The notes: generated by a model not told the origin, from the letters alone. Shown: positions 21,694-33,527, counted from the first letter of the stretch. The stretch is DNA of 64,000 nucleotides from Massospora cicadina (GCA_022478985.1 JAKSZP010013342.1:1-64000); one strand, 5' to 3'. Numbers and translations: made by a program.

Positions 21694-22745
21694 GCGGAGG
21701 ACCTCACCTACAGGGGTCAAATGCAGATATGCCACCACCTGAGACTTTTGGTACTCAGCGTTCCTTTTTGTAAACTTTCTAGTAACACTTTGATTTCTCT
21801 ATGTCTGGATAATATTATGCCTGGAGCTACATGAGGCTCAAGGCGTGATTGCTGATAAGGGCTAAGAATCTCACCATTAAGTCCATTTGGTAGCTCAATT
21901 TCTATCTCTGTGCCCACTATAACTTGATGGCCAGAGGGGAACGTCATGACCGTGGTGATGAGAATGGCAGCCCATGGTACTCACTTATTTGGTGAGGGAG
22001 AACTCTGGATTTATTTTTAATTGCTGATAGCGGACTAGGATTAAACCATCACTGTACGCAATATTAACTTGTCACAAACGGTTGGAATTATTAGGCAACC
22101 AGTTGTAACTAAATTAAACTAGGATCCACTGTCCCAAAATGTCAAAGATCTCTTCAGCCATATCAACTACTGCTTCTAAGTGGCGCATGAAGGCTGGTCC
22201 TATCAGCATATCTAGGTATTGTTAGACAACACAATTGCCAGTGATGAGATAGCAATTGACCCAAATTGCAAATGCAGCACACTGTATGCCCCTTTTGAGA
22301 CAGTGCATGCCACCCCAGTGGTCCCATATACCGTCTGATGCTCAACTTCAGATTTCAGCGGCAACTTAGCTACCAACCTTGTGGATACTATGTTAACAGG
22401 GGCGCTAGTATATTTAATTGCGCGAACTTTGTTTTTTCACCACAAAAAAGTCACAATATGTACAGTAAGATTAGGCAGAAATTAGATTATTTAATACATG
22501 AATGTCCAAGCAATAACTTTTTCTCAAGGAGCCTCATGATACACACTCCGACCATGGGATACTCTTTATTAATTTCATCTGACAGGATAGTGATGTTTAC
22601 CCCTTTCAGCAAAGATGTGTCTGACAAGGTCGAAATACATCAGAGGTGGCTTGACCTAAAATTTGGCATACATAAGGCATCAGAGTTTCCTAGAGACCCA
22701 CTTACATGGCGGCCTCTTTGGATTAAGTGCGAATCAGCATGTGCA
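21694..22745 (-). pseudogene. Element F: protease to pre-RT segment, broken
   Basis: Minus strand continuation of F's polyprotein between the protease and the C1 insertion. The clearest block is 21717-21947, TFPSGHQVIVGTEIEIELPNG followed by VAPGIILS and a coiled stretch, which resembles the inter-domain segment after protease. The element G frame at 36005-36511 contains a similar IIIPSGSQVIVDMGIMIYI. Frames on the plus strand here (22338-22784) are antisense shadows. Confidence 0.5.
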
Positions 22746-24348
22746 CGTCATTGGTCATTTGGTAATATAATAGCTCGCCATTGAACTGTGGGGCCCAAGT
22801 GAGAAATTGATGCGTCAGGATCAATTAGGACAGTTATAGTTGAACCAGCATAAGTAGAGGGTCCCACATCTTTACTCCGCTTGGCTTTTACCTGATAATA
22901 CAGTTTTAGCTGCATGTTATGTACTTTACACTTAGTAGGGCAGTGGAACGCATTATGCTCATGACAACTGCAAGCATAGCAGGTTAATCCAGAGGGTTCT
23001 TGGCCCAAATGTTAGTTGAAGGTCCTGTATGGGGGTTTTGGCTGCAGGGTTGTAATTTAGATAAGATTTAAGATATTAGATATAAGATGGCTGTAAATTA
23101 TTTTGCCAGAATCAAAAAAGATCATTTAATGCCACTTATGGAAGGAGGTCCCAGGGGCCATTTCAGGCTTCCGTTCATGGTTAGGAGGGCTAAACTTTGT
23201 GCTAGATGACTCAGGTAATTGACAATCTTAAGCAAATGAACATCCCTTGCAAGAGGGCGCCGTCGCGTTGAATAAGTCATAGTGTGGTTTTACTTCCAAT
23301 TTCATCACAATAATAAGTTCAGCCTTGGATAGCATTCCCGCTCCTACCAAGATGTGCACCTCAGAGGTAAACAAAATATGTGAACGCCGTCAAGATCTTG
23401 TTCTGCTGGAACCCCATTGTTAAAAAATCAGCCTTCTGCTGGGACAATTTTTCTATACCCCTGAAAAAACTCTGACCAGTATCCTTAACTTCTTGTTAGG
23501 CGATAAAACTATCCTTAAGATAGCAGGTAACTTGGTCAGTACCCTTGACGTCCAGAGTAAATATCAGCAGCGTGGCCTTTTGATGGTCTGACGCTCCCTC
23601 TACTGCAAATATAAACCGTTTAAAGAAGACATGCATATTTCCATCCCAATTGAATAGATGCAACTTGTAATGCAAACTTCCTAGTCCTGTTTGAAACCAC
23701 AAGCTCTTGGAGCAAACTGGGGCACTTCTTGTGAGGCATAACTTGTATCCCAGTGGGGGGAGGACATGGAAGGAATAGCAGAACTCGGCTTATCAACAGG
23801 ATTGGAAGCAGTCTAGTCCTCCTCAGCCAGAAATATGGCTAAATTTGTGAGGAACTCGTTTTGGTGAGGCATTATCATACCCCAAGATCCCATTAGGTGT
23901 AAACTGACTCATGCTGCCTGCTTGGCCAGAAAATACCTCTGCTGCGCCTTCCTCAACTTCATATCTTCCATATTAACGCTATCTCTCACTACCATCCCCT
24001 GGTTGTTCATCAGCTTCTCTGCAAGGCTCCGGGAATAAGAGGTAGCCTTTATTTTCTGGTCCACGCAGTGCAGCCGCTTAATAGTGTCATCAAGGCAGTC
24101 CAATAACTGTCTATTCTGTTGATTTGGGCACAAAGTTAACGAAACACCTCTTAAAAGTATCCGTCGCTCTCTATGCTCATAAAGGAGCTCATTTAGGTCA
24201 GCATGGTGTATTCAAAGTGAGATTGATGTCAGCATACTGTGTGACTCATTAGGCTGGGATGGTTTACCATCAGTGCTAACCATATTTGCCATGGTTCAGA
24301 TAATTGGCTATTTAGTTGGGTCAGCAGGTCACCTGTAGTGAGCATCAC
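22746..24348 (-). pseudogene. Element F: gag with CCHC zinc knuckle and start of protease
   Basis: Minus strand, directly downstream of the 5' LTR. The frame opens MLTTGDLLTQLN at 24345. The middle part includes 23909-24133 (DCLDDTIKRLHCVDQKIKA, coiled-coil-like) and 23496-23702 (a capsid-like block with NWDGNMHVFFKRFIFAVEGASDHQKA). At 22945-22990 a full C-x2-C-x4-H-x4-C knuckle is readable as CYACSCHEHNAFHC. The protease follows as ITVLIDPDASISHL (about 22800-22845), where the catalytic DSG/DTG has become DPD. Stops and frameshifts separate the blocks. Confidence 0.7.
24332..24347 (-). other. Primer-binding site candidate of element F
   Basis: Minus-strand TGATGCTCACTACAGG one base inside the 5' LTR. 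Element E has TGGTGCTCACTACAGG in the same place (26785-26800). I could not assign the complementary tRNA. The motif also encodes the first gag codons in F, so conservation could be partly coding. Confidence 0.5.
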
Positions 24349-24862
24349 AGTTGTAAAATCCAGCGAAATAGGTTATAATCTGCTGAAGCGCTGTGCAGGA
24401 AAGTTTCCCGCTGATGCAACAGAAAGACAATATGAAGATCATCAAGCTCAAACAAACATAGTAAAATATATAATAAAAATAAGGTCTTTAAACGAACACT
24501 ATTTTTATTTTGAAAGCCAGGGTCCATTACTGTTAATCATGAAATCTTACATCTTAGAATCCACTACGTGTTATCAACCCAAAAAACTCCTCCTTCATTC
24601 TTTGCTTTCCCCCTTTTCACTCATCTCTTTGGCCACACTTCGGCCCATCTTCACAGCTACTCAGTTTCTCCAAATTCCATCATGCTCGTCTCATCATTGG
24701 GAGCTCTGGTAAAATTCCCATATTTGTCAAGGTCCAATCACTTAGCATCAAATCATAGTGAATTGGGCTGAATAATTAGATGCTCTAAACACAATCAATG
24801 GTTAACTGATGATCCGCCATCAATAATTTAGGTTTATCATCCACTCATATAAATTTCTTACA
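24349..24862 (-). repeat. 5' LTR of element F
   Basis: Pairs with 15174-15692. The terminal TG seen in the other copy is AG here. The outer edge ends CTTACA followed by the TSD AGCAT. Confidence 0.85.
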
Positions 24863-24867
24863 AGCAT

Positions 24868-25120
24868 TAACAACCTTAATGTTTAGCAATTGTTTAAATT
24901 TGATCAATCAACATAGTTCCTTGATTTTAATAAATAAACTTGGGACTGCACCCAATATTGCTCATTGCAAAGAATATGGAACTGTAGTGCCCAATTTCAC
25001 CTCACTAGGTGCTTATAGCTCCTTACTACTGCAGTTTGGTACTATTGTGGTGTCTGTTTTGGCATTGTTTTACTGCATGACAACTATGAGCTACTTATTA
25101 TCACCTCTTTTATGAGGTAA
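24868..25120 (+). pseudogene. Element J: protease fragment right of F
   Basis: Reads NKLGTAPNIAHCKEYGTVV then FTSLGAYSSLLLQFGTIVV (24940-25060), closely following H's protease on the minus strand at 45.0-45.2 kb (APDVAHCQEYGTAGV, KSLGAYSTLPPRFRSIVV). It is the downstream half of the J gene broken by F. The catalytic DSG/DTG part would fall at the breakpoint and is not readable. Confidence 0.65.
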
Positions 25121-25274
25121 TAGGGCTCCAAGTCAACTTTAAAAAATATACTCTGGATATATTGGGATGTCAATTCTACTTTAATATACTAAGAAGAAAT
25201 TCGTGGGTAATGAACGTAGCCTCATGGGCGTAGTTACCAAAAGTTTTTCTGACCCAACCAATAATTATTTACAG
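25121..25274. other. Element J remainder, no clear signal
   Basis: AT-rich continuation of J after the protease up to the presumed start of E's 5' LTR. Coding phase is lost. Confidence 0.4.
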
Positions 25275-26782
25275 ATGCTTACTAAGACTAAGATGCATAG
25301 TCATTAGAACTGTATTGATTCCAAAGCCTCATTTTAGAGATTCTAGGGGATTTTTTCCTTTAGTCTCAGACAATTCATGGTTGACTAAGTGAAAATAATG
25401 TTTTGGTTTTGAATATTTGATTGTTACTAAAAATCCCCAGTCTGATTCTCAGCAGAATCTATATTGGAGTAATAACTTTACTTCAGATCCTTGTCTAAAT
25501 AGCTTAGAACAAGTAATGATGTTAATCAAATTACTGGAGAGTAGCAAAATGACTTGTAAGTGCGCCCAAGCACTAACTTAAATCTAGTGCTAATGCTAAT
25601 AGGAAATCACCCCCTTTTATAACCTGAAGGGGGTTCTGGGAATAAAAATACTTTACCAGCCAATCATCAGCTATAGAAAATGGTAATCAGCTGCGGTAGA
25701 ATATTTTCAAGATGGCTGAATAAGGTGAATTATGTTAAGATGTTGCTACATGGGTATATAATCCACGCTTTCAACATAACGCCTAAACTTAAGCCCTATC
25801 AAGGTGAAAAAATAAAGAGTTTTGATAGGTTGAATCGTTGTTATCTAAATTAAAATACCTTCTGCTATCATGAATTTTCTCACATCTCACTAATAGCCTC
25901 TGAGGATCTTAATTAACTGGATGCATTAATCTAAAAGGGATTGCTTTTATTCCCATTTTCTATTAATAAATTATTATAAAAAAACTATTGTTGGTTCATT
26001 ATTCCCAAAAAAATCTTTAACAGCTGTCAGCAGTTTAAGGTGCTCCTACATCTGTGTTGGACAAAATCAAGTCCAATATTGGAAAAGAGCGTTTTGGATG
26101 AAAATGACAATAAATTCGTCAAAATACTCTGGTCAATTCCCATTGGAACCCTTTGAATTGGGGTAACACTTCTATTAACACTTGGGCAAAAACCACGAGT
26201 TCAGGCAGTCAGATTGCACCAAAATTGTCAGCCAAATCTGGGGAGCCATTCTGAGGTCCCTGCCCCTCTTAAAGCAAATTTAGTACAACTAAAACCGCAG
26301 ATACCGGCCCTTTCCATAGTGTTGTAAGGGGTCCCTCCAGGTGAATATTTTTGCACCCAATGATTGGATAAGATTCATAAAATCGTTGCCTCACAGACAT
26401 ACTTTACCTGCAATTGATTTTCCGTTGGTTGTAACATAAATGTGAGGCGAGTCTCCAGAAATTTAATAGGTCAAATCCCCATATTCCCTAATTTTTACAT
26501 TACTAAGCTATCTAAACTTCCCATTAATTTCCCTTTGTATCTCAATATAGCTTAAATAATAAGGGTAGATATCAAGAGGGTTTTCTCTTACCCCAACGTT
26601 GACAAATAAAAATGATATAAAAAATTAATACATTTTAGGTATTTTATTTCTCTTATTTTACTATATCTGGTCAAAAAACACCCTAATAATTATTCATCTC
26701 AACCCTAAAATCCAACAATTTGTGTTATTTTTGAGATCCTGGGCCAAGCACCTTCGAACAACATATTGCCAGGATTTCAACA
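25275..26782 (+). repeat. 5' LTR of element E (interrupted)
   Basis: About 845 bp when the 663-bp solo LTR (26055-26717) is discounted, against 857 bp for the 3' copy. The right edge is firm (ATTTCAACA then the primer-site motif). The left edge at TGCTTA is inferred from the 3' copy's TGTTCA start. Confidence 0.7.
26055..26717 (+). mobile_element. Solo LTR of the element A family inside E's LTR
   Basis: 663 bp with TGTTGG...CCAACA ends, co-linear with A's 3' LTR (13465-14136). Flanked by ATCTG (26050-26054) and ATTTG (26718-26722), a 5-bp TSD with one change. It marks a full insertion later reduced by LTR-LTR recombination. Confidence 0.85.
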
Positions 26783-26784
26783 AG

Positions 26785-26800
26785 TGGTGCTCACTACAGG
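26785..26800 (+). other. Primer-binding site candidate of element E
   Basis: TGGTGCTCACTACAGG begins two bases after the LTR and starts with the TGG expected for pairing to a tRNA CCA end. Variants occur at the same place in F and I, and the first 11 bases also in H. The tRNA is not identified. Confidence 0.6.
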
Positions 26801-28290
26801 GCTCTGTACACCACAATCTTTTCCTAGATTGGAGGACGTTCATGTGAGTAGACCTTCTAATCTCCCTGGTGTTTATGAACCAAGGATAGTTGCTTTAGAA
26901 CAGTAAAAGCTAAAGCTTTGTCACGCCTTAAAAACCTCAAACAGCTTCCAATTAAAGTTTCTCATGGGGTCCCATCTGCTGTCCCTACTCTTACAGGGAG
27001 TAACCTGTCCCATTTAAGCCCCCCTTTTGAAAACTAATCTAACACAGGTAAGGGCAGCATTTCTTCATTTCTAAACATTTATGAATCGCCATGGAAAGAA
27101 CAACTAATCGCCAAAAAAATCTGGTACAATTTTCCTTGCCTTATCTACATGTCCCAAGAAGTCCTGGTTCCTCATATAAACAATCTCAAGACCTAGCGGA
27201 GTTAAGGCATCATTCCTGGACAAAAGTCGGATCAACGCAGAGTTTAGGCAGTAAGAAACAGGCTCTCATGCGCCTTAGTATACAAAGAGGGAGATTTGGT
27301 TGTAACCTTCATTAATTGATTCTAAAGTGAGTCCCAGTCCTTGTTACTTGCAAAAATGTTACCACTTGATGACGCCATTACTGCCATTATGACTGGATTG
27401 GCTGCTTACCTATCCTTAGTAATGCACTTTGCTTCACTAAAATGCTAATTACGTAATGTCCATGATATCAAAGAGGCTCTTCTTGAGATTAATATGGTCA
27501 TAACCTAGAGATTACCCATGGAGTTGTATTGCAACCTAAGGTCTTGACCATTGATAAACTCAACTATAGCCCGGGGGAAGGAGTCTGCGACGGCCCCATG
27601 GCCACTACCAGGCCTGTGCAGATCCCAAAACCTTCTCCTTCAGTGCTTTTAAACAGACATCCCTCCGCCACATGAGGTTTAGCCAGAGTGTACTTATGGT
27701 ACAGGGCAGAGCTCCTTTCATCTGCACTCAAAGTTCGCCCTTTAACATTCCGTTGAAACTTTGCCTCGCCCCACGCCCTTCATTGGGGGCCCCCTGCAGA
27801 GACTCAATTGTCACGTCCCTATAAGACGCCGTCCATCACTTCTTTGATATCTTCCCTTCCTGTTCATGTCACAAAAGCTGCTCTTAAGGTACAGCCAAAG
27901 CCAGCCGCCAAAGAGTTCGAGACAAAAGCTGTTGAAGTGAAAACGCCTTATTCCAAGGCCAAAATGGTAGCTTTGCGCCCCAAGGATATCCAGTTCAACA
28001 AGGAAAGGAATGATGACAATATTTGTCATTTATTACCAGGTCAATGAACCTCATGTGCGTGACTCTAACCTGCCTCCTATTGCTCCTCTGATGAGCATAG
28101 TTAACCTCCTCTGATGACAAATCTGTAAGGAGCTGTGAAGACGTTGAACACTATGTCCTATAAGCCCCTGATGAGGTGGGGATACTAAACTGGTTGTACC
28201 CTAAACAATAAATAAGGCCATGATACCAGAAGAAACCTATCTTAGTCAAGTTCTGGGGTGCTGATGTTATTGATACCGCCAGTAATCTTG
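26801..28290 (+). pseudogene. Element E: gag, broken
   Basis: Open blocks at 27091-27315 (polar, Gln/Ser/Arg-rich) and 27808-28047 (Lys/Ala/Val-rich linker, KAALKVQPKPAAKEFETKAVEVK). A segment near 27355-27450 reads MLPLDDAITAIM, similar to LTLDDAITASF in the gag of G (37.8 kb, minus). No intact zinc knuckle was found. Stops occur throughout. Confidence 0.55.
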
Positions 28291-28800
28291 ACCATTTCAT
28301 TTCCTTAATGACCCAACCTATTCAGCATGTTCATACACTACAATTTATTAAAGGTTAAAACTCCTGAGACAGCTAAACAACCTACTCTACTTCCATCTTA
28401 AATAGGGCCACTCTCTCCCTAACTTAGGTAGAACTGTAACCATGGTGGAGGTTATCAACAAGGTACAGGTTATGGTCATCCTGGACACTAGTTCCCCAAT
28501 CAATGTGATTTCCTCAAAGCTTATCAACAAAAGATTAAGATGGCGACTTACCTGGAATACTCTCATGAGTATGGAATCGTGTGTCCCAAAAGTACTCACA
28601 CTATTGGGGCATACTCCTCGTTAACTCTCATATTTGGGTAGCTTATCCTGTCAGTACCTGCTATGCCTTGGATTAAAAAATTACGATATGGTCATTGGCA
28701 CTCAAAAATATGATTAGTATGACGGAACCATCAACATGAAACAGAGGTTTCTCTCCCTGTTCAACTATGAGGTCCATCTGATTCTGACCAAAATAAAACC
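28291..28800 (+). pseudogene. Element E: aspartic protease, broken
   Basis: 28442-28624 reads MVEVINKVQVMVILDTSSPINVISS. This matches VEVVINGVRFRAILDTGSPMNVL in A, with the catalytic DTG changed to DTS. It is followed by a decayed LGAYSSL-type block near 28600. Confidence 0.75.
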
Positions 28801-30660
28801 TACCAAGAAAGAATAATTTTTCTCATTCATTATCCCTCTTCTGAATTATCGCTGAACTATCTACATTCAGGAGAATTAGAAAAAAGTTGCCTGATTTGGT
28901 GTACGCTTTAGAAGGCATTCATTTTTACTCCTTAGAAGAGCTATTAATCAAGTCTGGTGAACAACGGGTGGCTAACACCTAGATTACCTTTCAGGTACCC
29001 CAAAACTGCTTATACTACAAAACAAGCAACAATGAAGGTAGTCATCTAGAGCCGCAAGTATTTCCTGGAATACTAGATCCTTCCTATCAGCGACCTATTA
29101 TAATTCTGTTGGGGAATCTTTCTAATAAGGACATTATCGTGAAGAAGCATCCGGAGATAGACAAGGTTTGCTGATTCCCATTGATGAGCTTAAAAAAGGT
29201 CATGCATTGGGTCTATGCTAAAGAAGGTCCTACTACTGACGAACTGTTATGTATTCTGTCTAATGTTCACATTTCATATAATCTAATCCCAGACGAGCTT
29301 TAAAAGTTTACTCTTTATTAGATACCTTCAGTGAAAACTTCTCTAAATCTGATATTGATTATGGTCACATGAAGGATTAGAGCCACAAAATTGATGTTGG
29401 TAATGCCAGTCCTATCTGATATAAACCTTACCATAAGTCAAATTATGAAGAGCAACAAATGAGAACAGAGATCAAGCAGTTACTAGACGCTAAGTTATTA
29501 GTCCCTTCCCCAAAGTCCTTGATTGTCTCTTCTCCTGCTTAACAAAATTTGATGTCATTGGGTAGTTATGACTACTGAAAGTTGAACAACCTCACTAAGA
29601 AAGATAGCCACCCAACCAATGCATAGATGATCACTTGCCAAAACTCTGGCTCTAATTTTTTTATGATATGGACTTGGCCAGTAGATACTTGCAAATGGAC
29701 CTTTCCTCAAAGATCTATAGAAATGTGCTCTAATTTGTAATGAAGGTTTATTGCAGATCACCTGATAAACTCAAGGGTTGTGCAACGTGCCCACATCATT
29801 TTAACTAGTGATAAACCATACCTACAAGATCTTAAGCTGAGTTGTGTAATATTCTTTCTTGAAGTAATCACAGTTTTCTCTAAAACTTTCAATGAACATA
29901 TTAATCATCTTTTAGAAGTTTTTAACTACCTTGCAAGTCTAACATTAAGTTTTAACCCTCAAAATTCACTTTCTTACTACAGAAACAAGGCTTTCTCATA
30001 CATGCTATTTTGCAAGAAGGAATTCAACCCCTACAAGATAAAGTTTAAACAATATCAAAAATGCTTACTGTAAAATCTACGAGATATACGTGTATTTTTG
30101 GGTATGATGAAGTATTAGAATCAAATATCCCAAAGTTCGCAACCCATGGTGCCCCTTGTTTGATCATTAGCTAAAAACACTTTTTATTGGAGTTTTGAAT
30201 AAGAAGTCCGCATTTGAGATGCTATAGAGATTGCTATAAGAACGCCCTAACCTATGCCACCCTGATTATGGTAAACCTTTCATATTGTTTACTGATGCCT
30301 CTGATTATGCTATTGTAGCCATCTTGGCTAAATTGGGTTATAATGGTGTGGATCATCCCGTTTCCTACTTCATCAAAATGCTTTTAAAAGCTGAATGCAA
30401 CTAAAAAGTCACGGAAAAGGATTGTCTTGATGTCCTACTCACTGTAAAACATTGCTGCCCCTTTTTGTATAGAAATACCTTCACTATGCTTACTGACAAA
30501 GCCTCCTTAAAGTGGCTACAAAATATGAAGGATCCTACTGGACGTTTGGCTCATTGGGCCTTGAAGCTCAAACATTATGATATGAAAATTGGCACCAAGA
30601 TGGAACATGACATATAAAAGTTGATGGGTTGATTCAGTTTCCTGTTCTTCACTTAGGTAA
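28801..30660 (+). pseudogene. Element E: reverse transcriptase and RNase H, broken
   Basis: Visible parts: the pre-RT linker (29220-29460), LVPSPKSLIVSSP (about 29500), WKLNNLTKK-like (29575-29600), DLASRYLQMDLSSK (about 29670-29710), and the catalytic site region at about 29854-29865, which reads FLEV in place of YLDD. After this come FSKTFNEHINHLLEVF and the thumb (30080-30130). RNase H follows with LFTDASDYAIVAILA (30280-30320) and LTDKASLKWLQNMKDPTGRLAHWALKL (30490-30570). Both catalytic aspartates of the polymerase appear lost. Confidence 0.8.
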
Positions 30661-31780
30661 TAGTGAAGCTGAAAGGCTACATGGTTTTTGAATGACCCCC
30701 AATGCTTGGGATGATGAGGATGAACTTGGTAAGAAGATGCTTCCGTGACCTTTCTTCAACACCATAAGTGGAGAGCGGGAAGCTAGATAAAAAAGTAGGG
30801 TCAATTGGTTGCTCTATCTTCGACCTTAGGAACTAGTACCTGTGATCATATTGTCCCACTCTACCCTAGGGCATGGCAAAGTGTAAAAACACTATGAGTG
30901 AGTTAAAGAACGGTACTACTGTGGTGGAATTATGGAATCAATTGTTTAAGTTCTCAATGTCTGACAAACCTGTAAGAAAGAATCTATTTTTAAGACCAAA
31001 TTTTAATAACAACCTACTACGCCTCAAACAACCATTACACACGTTAAGCCTAGATGTGGTTGGTCCCCTACCCCAGACTATCAGAGGGCGACAATACAAA
31101 CTGGTAGAAATTTATCACTTCCTCAGATGGGTTGAAGCTGTTGCTCTCCCCGCTTAAACTGAAAAAGCTACTGAAACCTTCTTGCATCGGTACATCTTCC
31201 CTCGTTAAGGTTTCCCTACTCCTACTTTGTGACAACGCTGAAAATTTCACCTCTAGAGTAGTCAAGATCCTAGATACCTCCATGGGAGACTAACGCTTCA
31301 TGGCCTCATACAGCCCTTCTATGAATGGTACTGTAGAAAGAGCGAATGGAATCTTGGTTATGACATAATGAAAAATGACCAGCTCAGAACCTCTACACTG
31401 AGATCAGTTTTGCCTGGTGCACTTTTAGCATATCATATTAGCTACCACTGAATCCTTAAAATGTCTCCTTTCCGTGTCTTATATGGTCAAGAACCTGGAG
31501 TACTTGCTCTATTAGCTAAAGATGTCTTTTTTCTAGGACTGACGATCCAACAATGCCATGAAAGATTAGCCCAACACATAATTCAACTACAAACTGATGT
31601 AATATATTTTTAGCTAAAACTGTCATCTAAGAAGTCCAAGAAGCTAATTAACACCAACAACATTTAACCTCTTTCTAAGCATCTGATTTGGTTTTATATT
31701 ATCACAATTGCATCACTCCTAGAAAGTAAAAAAGCTTAGGTTCATTTGGTAAGGACCCTTCATCATTACTTATAGAGAGG
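30661..31780 (+). pseudogene. Element E: integrase, broken
   Basis: Contains LSLDVVGPLPQTIRGRQYKL (about 31050) and HFLRWVEAVALPA. The residue before HF is Tyr where A has the Asp of GIDHF. LLCDNAENFTS follows at about 31225, and PSMNGTVERANG, with the catalytic Glu, at about 31316-31350. A C-terminal segment up to 31780 parallels A's GPY/F-like end. There is no chromodomain. A purine tract (agagaggtaaagaa) precedes the 3' LTR. Confidence 0.75.
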
Positions 31781-31788
31781 TAAAGAAT

Positions 31789-32645
31789 GTTCAATCAAGT
31801 CCCTTGCCTCTTGAGTCACTATCAACAGAGTACTTGGACAATTTTTCCGCCCTTTTTCTCCTCCCAACGTTCTTGGAGGGCAATGCAGACAATTGGATGG
31901 TCGATGAACTGAGAAGAATGTCCCAGAAGTGAATAGTTTAATTATTACTTGAATTCCCCAGTTCAATTCTCATGGAAATTGTTTAGATTGGTTTAATAAT
32001 TTTACTCCTAAACCTCAGCCAAATATCTTGGAATGAGATGATGAGGTTACTTTGGACCCCCAGTGGAATAGGCCAAATGACTTGGAAGTCCACCCAAGCA
32101 CTAACTTAAATTTAGTGCTACCGCCTAAGAGAAGATCATCCCTTTTATATAACTGAAGGGGGTTTAGGGGATGTAACTATTTTATGAGCTAATCATCTCC
32201 TAAGAAGTCCAGAAATTAGCTTAGATGAGAACATTTTCAAGATGGCTGAATGCTAATTAATGTTAAGATGACAATTTAAGGATACATTATCCTGTATGTT
32301 GACTCAACGCCTAAAAAAGAAGCTTATCAAGGTAAATAATTTGAAAATTCTGATAAGCTAAATCATCATTTATTTATATTGAGATACTCTCCACATATCA
32401 TTTGTCCTCTTACATCCCACTATTAAACTCTATATTTTATATATAATGGAGGCGTTAATTTAATAAGTGATCACTTTTATCCCCAACTTTTGCTTTTTAG
32501 TAAAATCATTATCACTAAATCAATGTATGGTTCATTTTTACACTAAAAACTTCAAAATCTCTCAAGAGCTTAGTGCTCTTACATATGTGCTATTGTTAAG
32601 ATCCTGGGCCCAAGCTGCAAGCAACATATTGAAAGGATTTCAACA
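31789..32645 (+). repeat. 3' LTR of element E
   Basis: 857 bp, TGTTCA start just after a polypurine tract, ATTTCAACA end. No solo-LTR insertion in this copy, which shows that the A-type LTR in the 5' copy is secondary. Confidence 0.78.
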
Positions 32646-33069
32646 TCTGGTTTGCACCATACACTTGCTAATGATGTGTATACTGTGCCTCCACGGCTTT
32701 CAAGGCAAAAGGATGTTGAATCTCCCTCCCAACTTAAGCCCAAGCATTAACCTCCCTCATTGTGAACGGTGAGTCTAACGAGGTAATTATAACTATTAGA
32801 TTTTGTAAAGGCTGCTGACGCATTTTGAATTTACCAAAGCATATTTTAAAGTTCAACAGGATTCCACTCTGAGCTTGACAAAATTGTACTATGAACTGAG
32901 CCTCATATCCTTCATCAGAACAGATATTACCTTACAAATTCCTGATGTCATGTAAGATTAATACTCCTGCCACTTTATAATTCAAAGCGGAGCTCATTGC
33001 CGCCTCAGGTGCTGTTTAATATATCCAGGGATATTAAGGTGTCTCTGAAAAACACCTAATCTTACCTAG
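32646..33069. other. Unresolved spacer between E and G
   Basis: Degraded sequence with no motif I can name. It starts right after E's 3' LTR and ends at G's 3' LTR. It could be more of J or a second gag start of the E family. Confidence 0.4.
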
Positions 33070-33527
33070 TGTCAAGATCACAGTTTGATACCACGGAGCC
33101 TTTTGTTGTTTGAGGGCCAGATGACCTGAAGCCCAAGGGTGCTGGTTACTTACCTGGGGTGCTTCTCTTGGTCGAGAAGTCTTGTTAATCCAGATGTCAA
33201 GTCTGGTTTTTAAAATCAATTTGATACAATTTTTACTTAAAATTGCAAAAAGAAGAGAAAAAGCGAAAGGTTTATTTGATTAATACCAATTAAATATTGG
33301 TAATCAGGGAGTTTTTTCAAGGAAACTCTAAGCCGCCCAAGCCTAGATCTAATAAAGTAAACCAATTGGGGATTCAATAAAAGCCCAATTATTCCAGTCA
33401 ATCTACTTATGCTCATCTCATAGATCAGGTTTAAACCCCAATAGAAGGCTGAGCTTTTTGGTCAGTTCAGGATCAATTTCCATTATCTGATACATCCAAT
33501 TCAGCCATTTATATGGGATTCCTGACA
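33070..33527 (-). repeat. 3' LTR of element G
   Basis: Ends CCTGACA and is followed on its right by a pyrimidine tract (ccccctct), the minus-strand polypurine tract. It is shorter than the 5' copy (458 against 602 bp), with the difference inside the left half. Confidence 0.6.

Larger units (their letters stand above)
15174..24862 (-). mobile_element. Element F: minus-strand Ty3/gypsy, nested in J
   Basis: Flanked by LTRs of about 515 bp (15174-15692 and 24349-24862) and by the TSD AGCAT at 15169-15173 and 24863-24867. The interior, read on the minus strand, gives gag, CCHC knuckle, protease, reverse transcriptase, RNase H and integrase from right to left. It contains two foreign pieces: C1 (19765-21676), with a clear TSD, and K (about 15740-16925). 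Everything is heavily mutated, including the catalytic YxDD of its reverse transcriptase. Confidence 0.88.
25275..32645 (+). mobile_element. Element E: plus-strand Ty3/gypsy
   Basis: LTRs at 25275-26782 (enlarged by a solo LTR) and 31789-32645 share long co-linear blocks (for example cccaagcactaacttaaat at 25563 and 32091) and both end in ATTTCAACA. The interior holds gag, protease, reverse transcriptase, RNase H and integrase, all broken. The polymerase is closest to element A. The flanking 5 bases do not match (acaga against tctgg), so either the left edge is misplaced or the ends were exchanged by recombination. Confidence 0.8.

Noticed and set aside
22338..22784. 148-codon plus-strand open frame
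   Set aside because: Antisense to F's protease/gag region; no independent coding signal.
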